Of a stretch of DNA of 64,000 nt, positions 47,101 to 61,400 are shown one piece after another (the stretch's first letter is position 1; each line of letters opens with the position of its first letter). A program made the translations under genes and the position numbers. The DNA is from Aplysia californica (Eukaryota > Mollusca > Gastropoda > Aplysiida > Aplysiidae): positions 158,431 to 222,430 of the forward strand of contig NW_004797761.1 in assembly GCF_000002075.1 (NCBI RefSeq). Direction: 5' to 3'. The notes beneath the pieces were generated by a model. It saw only the letters and a list, made by a program, of their open reading frames with translations. It did not search any database and was not told where the DNA came from.

Positions 47101-49364
47101 CCATATTTTGAAGGTTTGAATGTTGTTGCTTCTGGTAAGATTTTTTCTTTGTTTGGGTGGTCAAGAAAGATTATTTTCAGCTTGTCTTTCAATTTATGTG
47201 TTGTATATTGGGATCGAAATTAAGAAAGAGGAAGACAACTACCCAGAGTGCTATAGTTAAACAAGATTGATATGAAACTGCTCGTTTCATTGATAATAAT
47301 AATAATAGATTGCATTAATATAACGGTCTATCCTATTTGAGTATAAACTCTGAGGGCTTTACATCAATCACATGATCACTGAAAGGTAATAAAATTCATT
47401 CACGCAGGATAAGATATTTTGCAGTTACAAGATAAACTAGTTGAACCACTTAACTCTTTAAACGGGTGCTGGGAGTGTCCGGTGGTAATAACCGTGTCTG
47501 ATACTAGTGATAATTGTTTCGTTTCATTTAGTGCCTGTTTTTGCTTGTTTTTTCGGAACTTTTCTCGAACCAAGTTTTTTAGTAATGACTAAGCCTTTGT
47601 TCTGCTATTTAGAAGTTGGAGGCAAACTTTGGGTTTATCATGAGACATAGTGCACCAGGTTTAGATGACTAGAAGAAAAAACTCTGGGAAACCGTGGAAA
47701 AAAACTCAGGATTTAAAGAGTTATAGAAAAACCGTTACAACCGTACTTTAAAGGTGGCACCTTTGAGTAAAATAGTCATCCCTTTTCTTTTCAAATTTTA
47801 ACCCTCTGACCTTGATGTTTCCTATTTCCCCATCCCTGGGCCACTTTAAAATAGTTATCCCCATGTTTTCTATTTCCTCATCCCTAGGCCACTTTAACGT
47901 GGTTATCCCCATCCCTGGGCCACTTAAACATGGTTATCCCCAGGTACATCGATCTTATAGAGTACTGATAAGTTTGCCCTGGGCCAGATTAGCAGCCTCA
48001 TGGGAGGTTGTGAAATGCCTTGGGTTGGTTTGTCAGCCTCATAGGATACTGAGAAATCGGCCCTGGGTCAATTAACCGGCTTCATGGGATGTAGAGGAAT
48101 ACGCCCTGGGTGTGTTTACCAGCCTTATGGGTTCAAAGGGTAAAGGACAGGGCTTTACTTAGTAAGTTGAGATTTGGTCAAAATAAAGGAGCCGATATTT
48201 AATGGTTTAATGATTAATTTCTACTTTCAGATCATGGAATATATGATTGGGGGAGATGTCAAGTCTTTGTTGATCATGCTCGGCTACTTCAGTGAGGAAA
48301 TGTCTTGCTTCTATGCTGCGGAAGTCACGTTGGCTCTAGACTATCTGCACAAACGAGGCATTGTCCACAGGTATAGAAGTTTGTGCAGAAAGTTTGTCTG
48401 TTTATGCATTAAAACTAGTAATGGGTCTCATTTATTTTCTTTTAGGGAGTGCTCAGTGCACTTTTCTACAAAGATTATGTACACATTTTTTTATCACCAA
48501 TGGCCGAATTCTTAAATGCATGAAGAAACTCATCTTCAACTAGGCTCTGTCTTTTTCTCCCCTACACTTCCCTGTAGAGCTGGAGTCAGTGACCCTGTCT
48601 ATCCATCTGATCCTTGCTAACTTTCTCAGACATTTGTTCAAGATAACCCGGATCCTCCTTATGCAAGTCTGAGATGCATTCCATGTCTCACATTCATACA
48701 ACAAGACTGACTTCACATTTGAGTTGATGTTCCTCAGCTGTTGTTCACAGCACAATATAAGCTCACTCATGCTTAATTGATTAGACTATACAGACATGCT
48801 CATTTTAACTGTGTTTTTATCTCCTACATAACATAAAGATATGTATTAACTTCTCGAATTTGAATGGGAGAAAACTTGAGCGTCATGTTTTAGATATTTG
48901 CATTAAAAGAAGATAATGGTGTGCATATAGAGAGTGCTCTTGGTAGGCCCTATTTCTCTAAAATTACTGTTATTGTGTTGATGTGCTTCTGTCCTGTAAA
49001 AAACAACCTACAAACAAATAACAATAAGGAAGCTTCATACTTGATTATAATCCCATTATTTCTGTTCACTATCCCCAGGGACTTAAAACCTGACAACATG
49101 TTGATTTCTGACTCTGGACATATCAAGTTGACTGATTTTGGCCTTTCAAAAGTGTCAATGGACTATCGTATGTGATCTTTGACATATATGCTTTATTTTT
49201 CAGTTCTATCATAACAAGCAGAAAAAATTGTAATTTGAAAAGTAAAAATAAATGTGTCAACTGTGATTAGGTGACTTTTTATTGGAAAAAAGTTGGTAGG
49301 ATGTGATCCCTGATTTGGACTGTCAGTAAGTTTTGTGTGAAAGTACAGTTGAACCTGTCCAAGA

Positions 49365-49445
<81 letters not shown>

Positions 49446-52400
49446 ATCTAAACATATATCACTCTCTATCTATTCATCTATCTAACTGATGTTCTCTCAC
49501 ATACAAACAGACACATCCACTCCCACATTTAAGATAAAGACTAACATAAGATTGTTCTACATTTTCTTCAGGTCCGAGCCCTCGGGCTGGTAGCATGACA
49601 CCATTTGCTCGCGATCATTTGGCCCTGAGGACCCCCGGACAGATTTTGAGCTTACAGTCATCTCTTGCCTTTGTAAGTCAACATGTTTAACTTAGCTTGG
49701 CAGTAAACTACTGACTAGCAAAAAAATTGGCTCAACAGGTTTTTTGAAAGGAAAGTAGGCCAAACAAGTATCAGTCGAACCTGTGTAAGACGGCCACCCA
49801 TTGTCAGGGAGAAAAGTGGCCGTATAATACAGGTGGCCGTCTTAGGCAGGACTGATCAAGATGAAGAAAACAAAACATTCCTTTCTGAGAAAACAAACTC
49901 TTCCTTTCTGAGGTTCCAACTGAAGGTAGTTGCATTGTCGTTTTTGTTATTTTTGTTGTTGATGTTGTTTTCGCTGGATTTTTTTTCTATTGTTGCTGCT
50001 TTTGTCACGGGTGACAATAAAATGAAATGTGTCAGACGAGAAAGACCAAGTGCTATGGTAAAACAAACACATGGGTCGCCACCACACGGAGAAGAGCGAC
50101 GCTTCTGTCACAAGTTCATGTTGACGTCCTTTGTTACTTTGTTACAGACTGGGTAAACAGTGATCACTCATCTCACTTACGATTTGTGTATGGGTTCTGG
50201 GCGGAGCTTATGGGTTATGAGGGATCACACGCTTCCCTCCCCAGCAGCTGAAAATTAATTTTGTTACCTATTGGTCAACAGTGGGAGGGGCCTACGCAAC
50301 ATGATCAGTTGGAGGGACTACCTAACAACGACATGTTTTTAGATTATGACGGTTTGCCCACAACGCCAGAGGCCAATGCTTGATTTATGACAAAGCGTAA
50401 TGGAGTCACTAAGGTGGCCGTCTAAGACAGGTGTTATTGCTTAGTGTGATAGGAGTTGTGTGTTAAAATATGGTGGCCGTGGCCGCGTTGGACAGGTGCC
50501 CGTTTTACTCAGTTAAATTATAGAAAAAAAACGCAAGGAGGGAAATGGAAAGTGTCTGTTTGTAGAGGTGGCCGTCAGGGCAGGTTTGACTGTATAAGTA
50601 AAAGGTACTCTGTTTATTGATAAACCAAAACTCTGTTGCTCCTAAGATTTTGTATGGGATCATAAGAGAAGAACGATTTAATCAAGAAAAATTTAGCTGT
50701 TCTTCAACTTCAAATAAAGCATGATTTTATTGCCTTTAATCTGATTTTGGAAGTGCAGTCAAATCTGCCCATATGAACATGTGTACAAATCGGACCCCCC
50801 CATGCATTAAAAAAATATAATGACACTGTCCAAGAGTATCACCTATCTAAGATGACTACTTTTCTCCTTGACAATCGATGGTCGTCTTAGACAGTTTCAA
50901 CTGTATTTGACCATATCAGGTAAAAATGAAATCCTGTCGAATTCAATCGTTGTTTTGCCGGGGTAAAAAGCTCTCATACTGTAACTCTTTTATTTATGAG
51001 AGTAATCAAGTACTCCTTGATTATTGTCACACGGCTTTCGTATAATTCTCAAATGTCAACTTTTACAGAACAGGATATGCAAAAAATGGGATGAGAGTTA
51101 TAGAGCTTTTTAAAAACCCCAGAATAAGTGGCAAATGAGACCAAAAAAACAAACTTTAGGGATTCATGCTGAAGACCTTTGCTTCACCTGTTATGCCTTT
51201 CCTGTTTGAAATACGACGTCACTTTGTGGCTTATTTATGCCACATGAAAACTACTCCCAATGCATTTGATTTTAGATTTTTTAAGCTTTTCTCATAACTT
51301 TATTTTGCTATCTTTTTTCTGTCAGACACTGAGCACAACCAAAAGTAATGCCTACTACCCAAAGGGGGATTCTTACTCGGACATGGATGACTCTACCAAC
51401 CAATCGCAGCACCTAATGCCTCCCCACGTCTGGTCACCGAACAACAAGGGCAAGAGGAACTCTCTCTCACGCCGCATGTTGACGCCTGTAGGGAACAAGC
51501 AAGCCCTTCAGGTATTAGATCGTAAAGATGCTGTAAAAATATTTGGAAGGTTTATAGGAGTAAAACTGACCGCTGTATTGACATGTATATATTGAAGAGC
51601 GGGATGTGCTTTGGTGGACATTGTCCAGACTAATGGGAAATGTCTACGCATGCATGGGCGATGGAAAATGTTTTTGTTGTGACTTTTCTGTTTGTATTTT
51701 GGGGGGGAAAAAAAATTTCTTCTGTGTCCTTTCATGTTCTCCAGTCCTGTTTTGCCGTCTGCTCTCATCTCCATTTTCAGTCACACTAATAATGTTAGGG
51801 TAGGTAAGATCGAACCCCTAGCCTTCTTGGATATTGGCAAAAAAATTTGAAGGTCCCATGTACAAGCTGTGCTAGTTAAAGAATCCCTTGGTGGTCCTAA
51901 AATCGAAAAGTAAAATTTGGCTGCCCCTTGAGCCAAATTCAGAATTAATTTCTACCAAAACTGAAAATACTCTCGTCAATATAAGAAAAAATGTAGAGTA
52001 CCTAAGAAATTGGAATGTGGCTGCCTACAAAGAAGAAAAATACAGTTGTGTCTCATACATAAAAATAAGTTGCACTACAGGTTGAAGAACCAGCAGTCAA
52101 CTACCCCGGAGATGTTGTGTGGGAATGCAAAGAAGATAATAATGATGTAGATGACCACTGGAAACATCATTCTTGTGCTTTAAGTATTTAGAGACTGAGC
52201 ATACTGAAGGATGTTGGGGGCAGGGGAAAACTAGAGCTATGGAAGTAATTATTTTAAGCAAAGAGATAAAAATAGTGCGGTGAAGAAATACAATTGGAGC
52301 ATGTACACACACAGACAACTTTGGGTTTCTTATTCTGGTATGTATACCTTTGTCAATCCCAGACTTTTTGTACATTGTTGCTATAGATCCTGTAGACTTT

Positions 52401-55400
52401 TTGTTTCACATTCTGAATTTCAAGCCTCTAATTCAGGCTAGTTCTATTTTTCAGGGCTTGGCTGGTTTTGTAGTAAATTATGTCGCTTATTTCTTCTCTC
52501 ACAGACCAGCAGGCTGTGCAACAGCAGTTATGGTTCCACGCCCCCTGTTCAGAGCCTGACTCCAACTCTACAGGAATCTCTTACATGGAGAAGTTCCTCA
52601 GCCAGTGAGCCCACCTCCCGGAAGGCCTGCAGTCTCTTGCAGTTGTCTTTGGCCTCCAGTGAGAACCTTTATTCCTTCTCTTATGTCATTACTACCTCCT
52701 GACTTTAAAATTATACTCAGAAATACAAATCTGTCAAATCTTTCTTTCTGTCACCTTAATTTTGTGTCTCATCTTGTATCTATTTAAACACTAATTTAAA
52801 ACCGGGGCAGTGCTACTGACTGAAGTGTCTTTAGGCCATTCCCAAAGGGGGGACATTAATATGTTCTTTTGCACAGTAGAATTGTAAATGGGCTGATTCA
52901 TCAATGTCATGCTCATAAAAGTGCCTGAACTGCAACAGGGAACTGCTGCTTTTTCTTTTCTAATCCTTACTATCGTCATTTTACCTCTACTTCTGTTGTA
53001 TTTTAGTCACACTCTTGTCACCCGTTATTTCCGGGGTGCCTTGATAGTCGAAGCAGACTTTGTGCTGTTGAAGCTAGACAGGTGAGCAGAGTAAGCCTGA
53101 TTCCCTGTAAGGGCTTCTCTGTTGACATCCACCCCTTGGCGCTCATATGACCTAATGCAGTTGCGAGCGCCGTAAAACCTCTACATAAAAAAACAACTCC
53201 CCCCTCCCCACTAATTTCTCTTTTTAACTTTGGCAATACATGTTCATCTTGTCCACCGCACATTTATTCACAAACACTTAAGCACACAAGAAGTTAACAG
53301 ATTAGTTTTCTGCTGAATGCCCACTTGCATCTTGGTTTGAGTCATGGTGATACTTTTTTAAACTTAAGTTCGGGATCAGAAGCTTGCAATATCTTTTGTT
53401 GATTTCATTTGTGCATTTTGCTCCTTTAAAGAAGTCCAATTATGTTGACTTTATTCTTTTTCTTTTATTTCATGGAAACCACCCTTGAAAATATACTCTG
53501 GTCTTTTAGAATGTAAAATAAGTTCAGCTTTCATTCATGTTTACCTTTGCAGGAAAACATGACAGTACTTATGCACTTGGATCTGGTGGGAACTGCAGCA
53601 CAGTGTCGCTGTCTGACATCCCCAGTGCAACAAACGCTGTTGAAATGGACATGTCTATCAATGACCACGGCAATAGTGCTTGTGATCCAGATCTAGAAAG
53701 GAGCCACGGAGATGATGTCAACTCAACTTGTAGCTCCCATAAGGTTCGGGATGGTTGCACCAACACCCAGCACCCCCCTAGTTGTGATAGTCATATCATG
53801 CCTTTATTTCGAGATGGAGAGGTGGATGATGAAACTCCAATGTTGCATCGGACTCATGATTCTGTGTGGAATTCTTACGCCGCTCGCAATCTCCGCTCCA
53901 TGGCAGATGGATCTTACACTGATTCAGGGTCTCTTGGAGGCAGCTTTCTTTCTGATTCACATTCCAAATTTCTGGGCACTGTTCGTGTTGAAGAAATGGG
54001 TAAACCTTCCCCTTCCCAGCAAGTGTCAAGTGAAAGTGTTCGAAAGTCTGTAAAAAGTCAGAAAGAATCTTCCAATACAAACTCCTCGGCAATTCGTAAA
54101 TTTGTGTTTTCGAAAGATGGTGTAAGTCATGGAGGTAGTAGCAGCAGCATCTCTGATTTTCCGGAAAAGATCTCTGTCACTAGTGAAAGTAGCCTCAGTG
54201 ATAACGTCTTCCAAAGTTCTGACTTAAGCAAATGGTCTCTTGCCTCCTTTGAGAAGGCTCGAGGTGTGGTCTCTGGACTCGACGACTCTCTCAGCGGTGC
54301 TCGTTGTTTCTCCCAGACCCATTCCGTTGCTGCCTCGACTGACATGGATTTATCCAGTGACTTTTCTTCTCATTTTCAAGGCAGGGACAAACTTTTAGAC
54401 AGCACCCGCTTGTCCATAGATTTTGGTCAGTCTCAGGTTAGTTTAGACTCGGGGCCTGAATTGAAGGACTTGAGCAAGTTGTCTGGGCTAAGCCGCATAG
54501 CTCTTCAACCTATTAATCCAGATCAGCACAGAGACAGCAAGACGCTTCCTCATTTGAAAGTTGTTCCTGGAAAACGGTCTGGGGATTTGTTAAGGAAAGA
54601 GAAAGAGCAAGCTCCCAACAGTGAAGGTTTAGCAACTCGACGGAAGTTGAGCCGTCCTGGCCTGAGGCGTGTTCTGTCAGACACGTTTGACAAATGCCTT
54701 GAGAAATCATCGAGTTCCTCATTCAGTCGATCAAAAAGTGTCCGCCAATCTCCAACTAAGGCTCGTCAAGTATCCTTGACTAGAAAGAGCAGATCAGTGG
54801 ATGATGAGTCTACTTCTGATGAGGATGTTCATTTTGACAACGCTCAACGTTTCAAAAGACCATTGTCGTTTTCTTCAAGCTTTAAAAACTCTCCAGAGCG
54901 CTCCTCAGAGCTTCACTCAGGTTTGACTCCTGAGGTAGAAAAAATTAATTTTGCAGATGGCAGCATGGGGCGTCCAGCCAAAGCATTACGCTTAGACAGG
55001 GATCTTTACACCAAAAACCTCTTTGGGTCTAATTCAAACATTGAAAATTCCGAACATACTTCATCCTATTCTGGTAGTCCAGATTCAGTTCACATACAGT
55101 CCTTATTTGGTGGGAGAGAAAATATGCAGTCTGGAACTCAAGATCTTCGGAAGCAGACACTGAAGCAGCTTCAGGCCTGCAGTAATAAGGCTTTGCTCGC
55201 AGATGCTCCCTCCAGCTCGCATCTTGTTTCCTCTCACTCCAGAACTGCTCCTGCTCACACTGGTTTGACCATGGAGGTGAATGCCCTAGAGCTTGCTGAC
55301 GTTGTTGCAAAGTCAAAAGATCACTCTAGAACAGATGCAGTCGACAAGGAAGATGAGCCACTGGGTGCAAATCCAAGTGCTCCTACTGAGGAAGACAGCA

Positions 55401-58400
55401 GCAGTGGCAGTGACCCCAGTACGAGTACAGATGGAAAGAGAGAGACGTCAGAGTCTGCTAAAGAGGAGAGCTCCGGTGATTCTGGTGATCAAGATACAAA
55501 AGCTGTTGGATCAACACTGCATAGGTCTAATGCTGTGGGGAACTTGGCGGCTTTTCCTTTGCACAGCCCCACTTCTGCGACATTGGCCATATTGCAGCCA
55601 GATGTTCCTACCGATGGTGATGCTCCACCAATATTAGACGATTTGAGACAGAAAGAAGTGAGGTTCTTTTTAGCTTCGCCTTCCTCAGGGCCAATACTAG
55701 CCTCGTCTCCTGCCCCAGGCTCTCAGTCGAGCATGATGGAGACTCAGAACAATTCAGACTTAAAACCTTTGATCTTCAAAAAAGGTGTTTCTACCCTGAA
55801 CTCATCCTTTGACTCTGATGGCTGCCTAAACAACACCATAGAGACAGAGTACAACGATCCTCCATCTTTCTCATCTTCGCAAGAGAAAATGGAGAGTCAC
55901 AGAAAACGTTCCCGCAGCAGTTCGCTATCTTCACATTCGGATGGTGCTGAGCTTCAGGGGGAAAATGGGAAAACCAAACCCTTGACCCCTCGTTCCACAG
56001 ATGTGTCACCTTCCCTTATGTTTAAGGGCATGTCACCTGTGCCCAGGCGAAAATCGGATGATTCATCATCAGAAGAAGAGAACTTGGCAGGCCACACTGA
56101 TCTGGTCAGTAAGAGTGGTCGTGTGAGCAAAGGACAAAGGATGCCCAGCATTGCTGAGGGAAAGACACTTGACTACATTGATGATCAGGCTTTTCTGAAG
56201 CCCCTGGGTGTTGAGGAAGTAAGTTGTGACAGTTACTTAGCACACAAGTGTGAATGCTATAAGTATTTTGACCAGATGAACAAAACTTAGGTGCTGATGT
56301 TTTGTTACCGTAATTAACCAATATGATCAACTGCAAAGGGTCGATAAGTTTGGTGAACAATGAGAAATATATTATGTAAATGTTCACATTTGCAAAGAAA
56401 CTTTCCTAGATTTATGTGACATTTCTAAAGTGTTCTCCACCTTGATACTTTTGGTTTATATACTTAGTTGGTTTTTTTTATACATGGTTCCTTTAACTGT
56501 ATTCTCTTTGAACTGGTTTCTGCAATCTGACAATTATTAGGGAATATCCACTGAAGTCAGTTTTTGAACCCATAAAATAAAACTCAGCAGAGAAAGTCCT
56601 TGCTTTTCCCTCTTATTTTTCTGCTTACTAGATTGCTCTTTTGTTATTGTCAATGTAAATTTGAACGAGTCTGCCTTGCCCTTGGCATTAAACTCTTCTG
56701 CTTTTCAGAGTCGAGTGTTGTCCAAGCATGTAAGGCATGCTGTGATCGGCACTGAGGAGAAACCTCTCGTCTCAGTGCATTCTCCACCACAAGATGCGGT
56801 ATGGTTTACTGTTTCTCAAATAGGGCTGACATTTTTTTTAAAAATTGTGTTTTTTCCAGTCTGGCAAAAAGCAGAAAGTTTAACATATACACTATGAAAG
56901 AACATTTGGCGTATATCTTTTTTTTCCGGGGTATCCTCATTTGAGTACTAACTAGTCTGGGCTCTGAGAAGACTTATGGAAGATATACAGCATGTGAGTT
57001 GAATAGCTGTACTTTGCTGTGCATAGCTCTTTTTTAAAAAAGCTATGGTAAATTGATGAGGGTGTATTTATTTGAGAGAGAAATGTGGCAGTCAGTCTTA
57101 ACTTTCAAGCTGCAAGTGATTACCATTGAAACAAAGGATGTTAATGTTACCTTGTCACATAATGAGTTCCACACTTAACAAGGCGAAACTAAAATTTTGT
57201 CAAAATTTATTTGTTTAATTTTAAAAAGAAGTGTGCATCGCCTTTATGAAAGTCTAATAATGAACAAAGGAATGAAAGCACTTGAGAATATCAGGTCAAA
57301 GTTCATTTTTCTTCTTTTTTTTGTTTGTATCTCAGCTCCAGGAGCAGTACATACTAAAAAAAATTGATTATAAATGGATTACAGAAATTGGGGGACTCGT
57401 GGTTTAAAAGTTATGGTGTTTGCCTCTCATTCAATAGGTCCCGGGTTAGAATCCAGACAGCGACAGAAAGTTTCTTCTCTAAAATTGTCTCCTTTCTTCT
57501 CCTTTCCTGCTCTTTAACCATGTTCTGTTGTCTGCTTTCATCCTCACTTTCTGCCTCCTTTCCCCTCCCCTTTGCCCCCTACTTTGGGCTCCCCCCACTC
57601 TTTCTGCGGCCTTTCTACTGCTACTCCTTGGCTTCTGCTTACTGCTGTCTTTCAACCACACCCCTTATCTTACGGAAGGTAAGATCTAACACTTAGCCTT
57701 CTCGGATAAGGGTGTAAAGGGCTCCTGTGCAAGCTGTGCACTTTAAAGATCCCTTGGTGCTCCTAAAGTTGATAAGAGTAGGCTTCAGCTGCCACCTCAG
57801 CAAAATTCAAAATTTTCTACCAACTGAAAGATGTTTTATGTGTCCTGTACGCTCATAATATGAGTCATATGAGTCATATGGCCTTATGCAGTGCGAATGC
57901 CGTAAAATACTTACAAAAGACCCCCAAAATTCCCAGAAATTGCAGCTTTCTTTGGATTTGCAGAAGCCTCTCGTTTCAGCCCCTGAAAAATATTTCCTTT
58001 CACAAAGTGTCACTGCTTTTATTTCCAGGGAAAAAATGTTCTCTTGAAATGCAGATTCTATCAGTGATCTTCACCTGTAATCACAATTTCCACGACAAAT
58101 CTTTTTTCTTGATGTATAAATAATGTGAATAAAGCTTTAAAAAGTTTTTTTTACATTTGATCCCATTTTTTGTTTGTTTGACTGTAGATGCTTTTTGCCC
58201 CTATCAACTCAGTTCAGATCATTTAGGATGTGGGCTTTGACCCTGCCTGACTAGGTCAACTCAGACTGAGAAGGATGCAACATCCCAATGGAAAGTTGGA
58301 GATACTCGATAAAAATTCTCCCCACATGGGAACTGAACTCAGGTCATCTTTGTGCTATGACAATGTGGTTAGTTTCTACACTACATTTGCTAGTATCCTA

Positions 58401-61400
58401 TTTGTGTTTTTTTGCTTGATAAATAATTTTTCTTAAGGTGTATTCTTACAATGGCAGCTTGCGAGCTGTTAGAATGACCTATAGTTAATATAAGGTGTCG
58501 TATGTTGCCTTTACCCTCTGCACACATCCACAGCATCTGCCGCCGTCTAAGACCCCGAAGCTGAGTGCATCACAGCACGACTTCGTGTTCCGGACGCCTG
58601 GCAACAAAGTTCACACACCGAGGCACACGCCTGGTGCTCACCTGCAGACCCCTCTGAGGACGCCCAAAAGTGTTCGCAGAGGGCCCGAGCCGCAGGGGGA
58701 TGATGGGAGAATCTTGGGAACGCCGGACTATTTAGCCCCTGAAATTTTGCTTCAGAAGCCTCACAGTGAGTTTCATAATCTTTAGTTAAAAAAACAAAAA
58801 CTTTTTTGTGGAAAAAAACATGCTTATTGACTGCTCAGTAGAAGATTCTTTTTTTAAAAATGGAGTTTTCTAAATCTGCTTGATTTTGTGACAGTTTTCA
58901 TCCCAAATGTAAATCCTTCTGTTCATGTTTCAAATTGAGAACATATTAGATAATTGGTTTGTATAAAACATTTGTGGAGGGATTGTATTTTCAGGCTGAA
59001 GGGAGGACATAACAATTATTTCCTCTTTTTTTCTACGTATTTCCTGTATTTTGTATTTTCTGACCTGGGATATATTGTATATTTATGGCTTACTATATTT
59101 TGGAAATGAATGGTTATGGCCAAATTCAAAGTGCTTGGTGGTGTATAGGACAATAGGCATTTTTATGTTTATTGTCTTATAAAACCTTGTTTGACATAAG
59201 ATGCTTTTTCGTAATACCTATTAGCACTGAGGATCATATTGTAGAAACCCATTGATGCTGTTGCAAGTAAATTTTTGTATCACAGAGAACGTAAGGTGTC
59301 TGTTGTTGAAGAAGATTTGTGTGTCAACTAAAAAATCATAAAACTTGGCTTCCACAGATAATAAGTTTGATGTTCTTGCTCATGAGATGTCAGATGTGGT
59401 TGTTGGGGAAAACGCTCATTTTTCAAGCATGTCATGAAATGGACGTTTCTTTTTCCGCAGGTTTTTCTGTTGACTGGTGGGCACTTGGAGTTTGTTTGTA
59501 CGAGTTCCTCACTGGCCTTCCTCCCTTCAATGATCAGACTCCAGAAGCTGTTTTTGAAAATATTCTCAACAGAAGTAAGTGCTTTTTTTTCTCAAACTAT
59601 TGTTTATCAGAGGTATCGAAACTTTGAATGGTGGCAATTTTAAAAGGTTTATCAAAATTCAGAAAAAAAATTCTTTGTATACAATGTAATATATTATCAA
59701 TCTCTTACGAATTTACGTGCAAGTTTAGTTGTTGATTTTTTACCATAATGAATAGTATTATTTTACTCATTGAAATACATATCTTGCATTACACGACACC
59801 CAGTAGGAAGTTAAGTGCCTAAGATGTATATTTTCTGTTTCAGACATTGTTTGGCCTGAGGGGGAGGAAGCTCTGAGTGAAGATGCTCAGTCAGCTGTGG
59901 AGCAACTGCTGACCATGGATGTAGAGAGAAGGCCGACTGCTAAAGGTCAGGGAGGCTTTATGTCACTTTTTCAGTCTCTTGGTTAAATAACTTTGTCAAC
60001 ACCTAATTTATATTAAAAAATGATGTTCTTGAATTATTTATAAGTCTTTTTCCCACCCTTCATCCTTAGCTTTTAGCTTTAATAGTTTTTATCACCACAG
60101 ATCAGTCTTCAGTCAAGTTTTTTGAAGTACTTGCAAATGGGTGCTGAATATTTGGTCTTAGGGATCTGCCTGGTTGTAAAACTGACAAGAACTGATTTAT
60201 TTGTTCTCACAGCACTACCCTATATATGCTGAATAGAAATGAAGCACTGGCTTGTTTAAGTTTGCCTGGTTCTGTGGTTAACCCAATCTTGCGCCATAGC
60301 AGGACCATCCTGGGCTTTATTTGACAAACAGTATGTGTGGCTGCTAATGTAGTAAGATAAGGATGACCTAATCTATTACTTATGTATTGTTGCCAACATT
60401 TTGAAGAAAATTTATTTTATCTGTTGGATTAATATCTGCAGATTTGTTGTCAGAATTACAAAGTTTTTTATGAGCCCTTAGAACAAAATTTTTATTTTTT
60501 GATGATTCAGCACTTGGAGTTTGTTTATATGAGGTCCTCACTGGCCTTTCTCCTTTCAATAATTTCGACTCTGTTTCTTTAACTCACTCAGCCCTGAGGC
60601 CAAGGACCTGGTCTACTGCCTTTGCCTAGTGGCTTAAGGTGTTTTTGTAAAATCAGAAGAAAGAAAACTAGATCAACTTCCATCGCTGTAATATTTCGCA
60701 CACAATTTGTTTAGTCATTACTTTGACTATTACCATTTACAGAATTTGAAAATATTTAATAATAGTCTGTGAGATATTGCCTTTTGAAAAAAGGTCGGCA
60801 ACACACACTGAAAAGTGGCTCGGATGAAAGACCAAGACTCATTCTCATTTCCCACTTCGCTACCATTTGCTAAGTTATTTTCAATTGTAGGTCAAGAAAG
60901 CAACCTTTTCCCTTGTAATGGTCTGTTTCTTATAAAGAAATGGCCAGGGGTCACTTATAAAGTATAGTCTGTTCTTATTTGATGTGTGTTCACGTTATTT
61001 CTGTAGAAATTCCCATCCTAATACTGTCGGGTTCAGGGCCCAATGCAGAAGTGTGCAACTCGACTATCTCGGGCTCAAGGCTGAGTGAATTTAACAAGAG
61101 AAAATATGAGATTTTTGGTTTTATCCTTTTTTTGTACAGGTGTCAAGGCAATGCCTTTTTTCACTGCACTAGATTGGTCAAGTGTGCTACATATGGAAGC
61201 TCCTTTCGTACCCCAACCAGATGACAATATGGACACAACATACTTTGACCGTAAGTTGTGGCATCTATCACCTTTTTTGCTTCTTTTTTTGTTTTTATCT
61301 ATCTTCTCTTCACTGTGTTGTGTTTGCTGTTTGGGCAGGGTTTTTTTTTGTATGCTAAATGTCAAGATAACCATTTATTTGTAGGGATAAATCACTGGAT

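Noticed and set aside
49833-50156. 107-codon frame with a hydrophobic stretch
   Set aside because: It lies wholly inside the R5 MITE, lacks any recognisable domain and is not matched by a clear frame in the R5 fragment at 3132.
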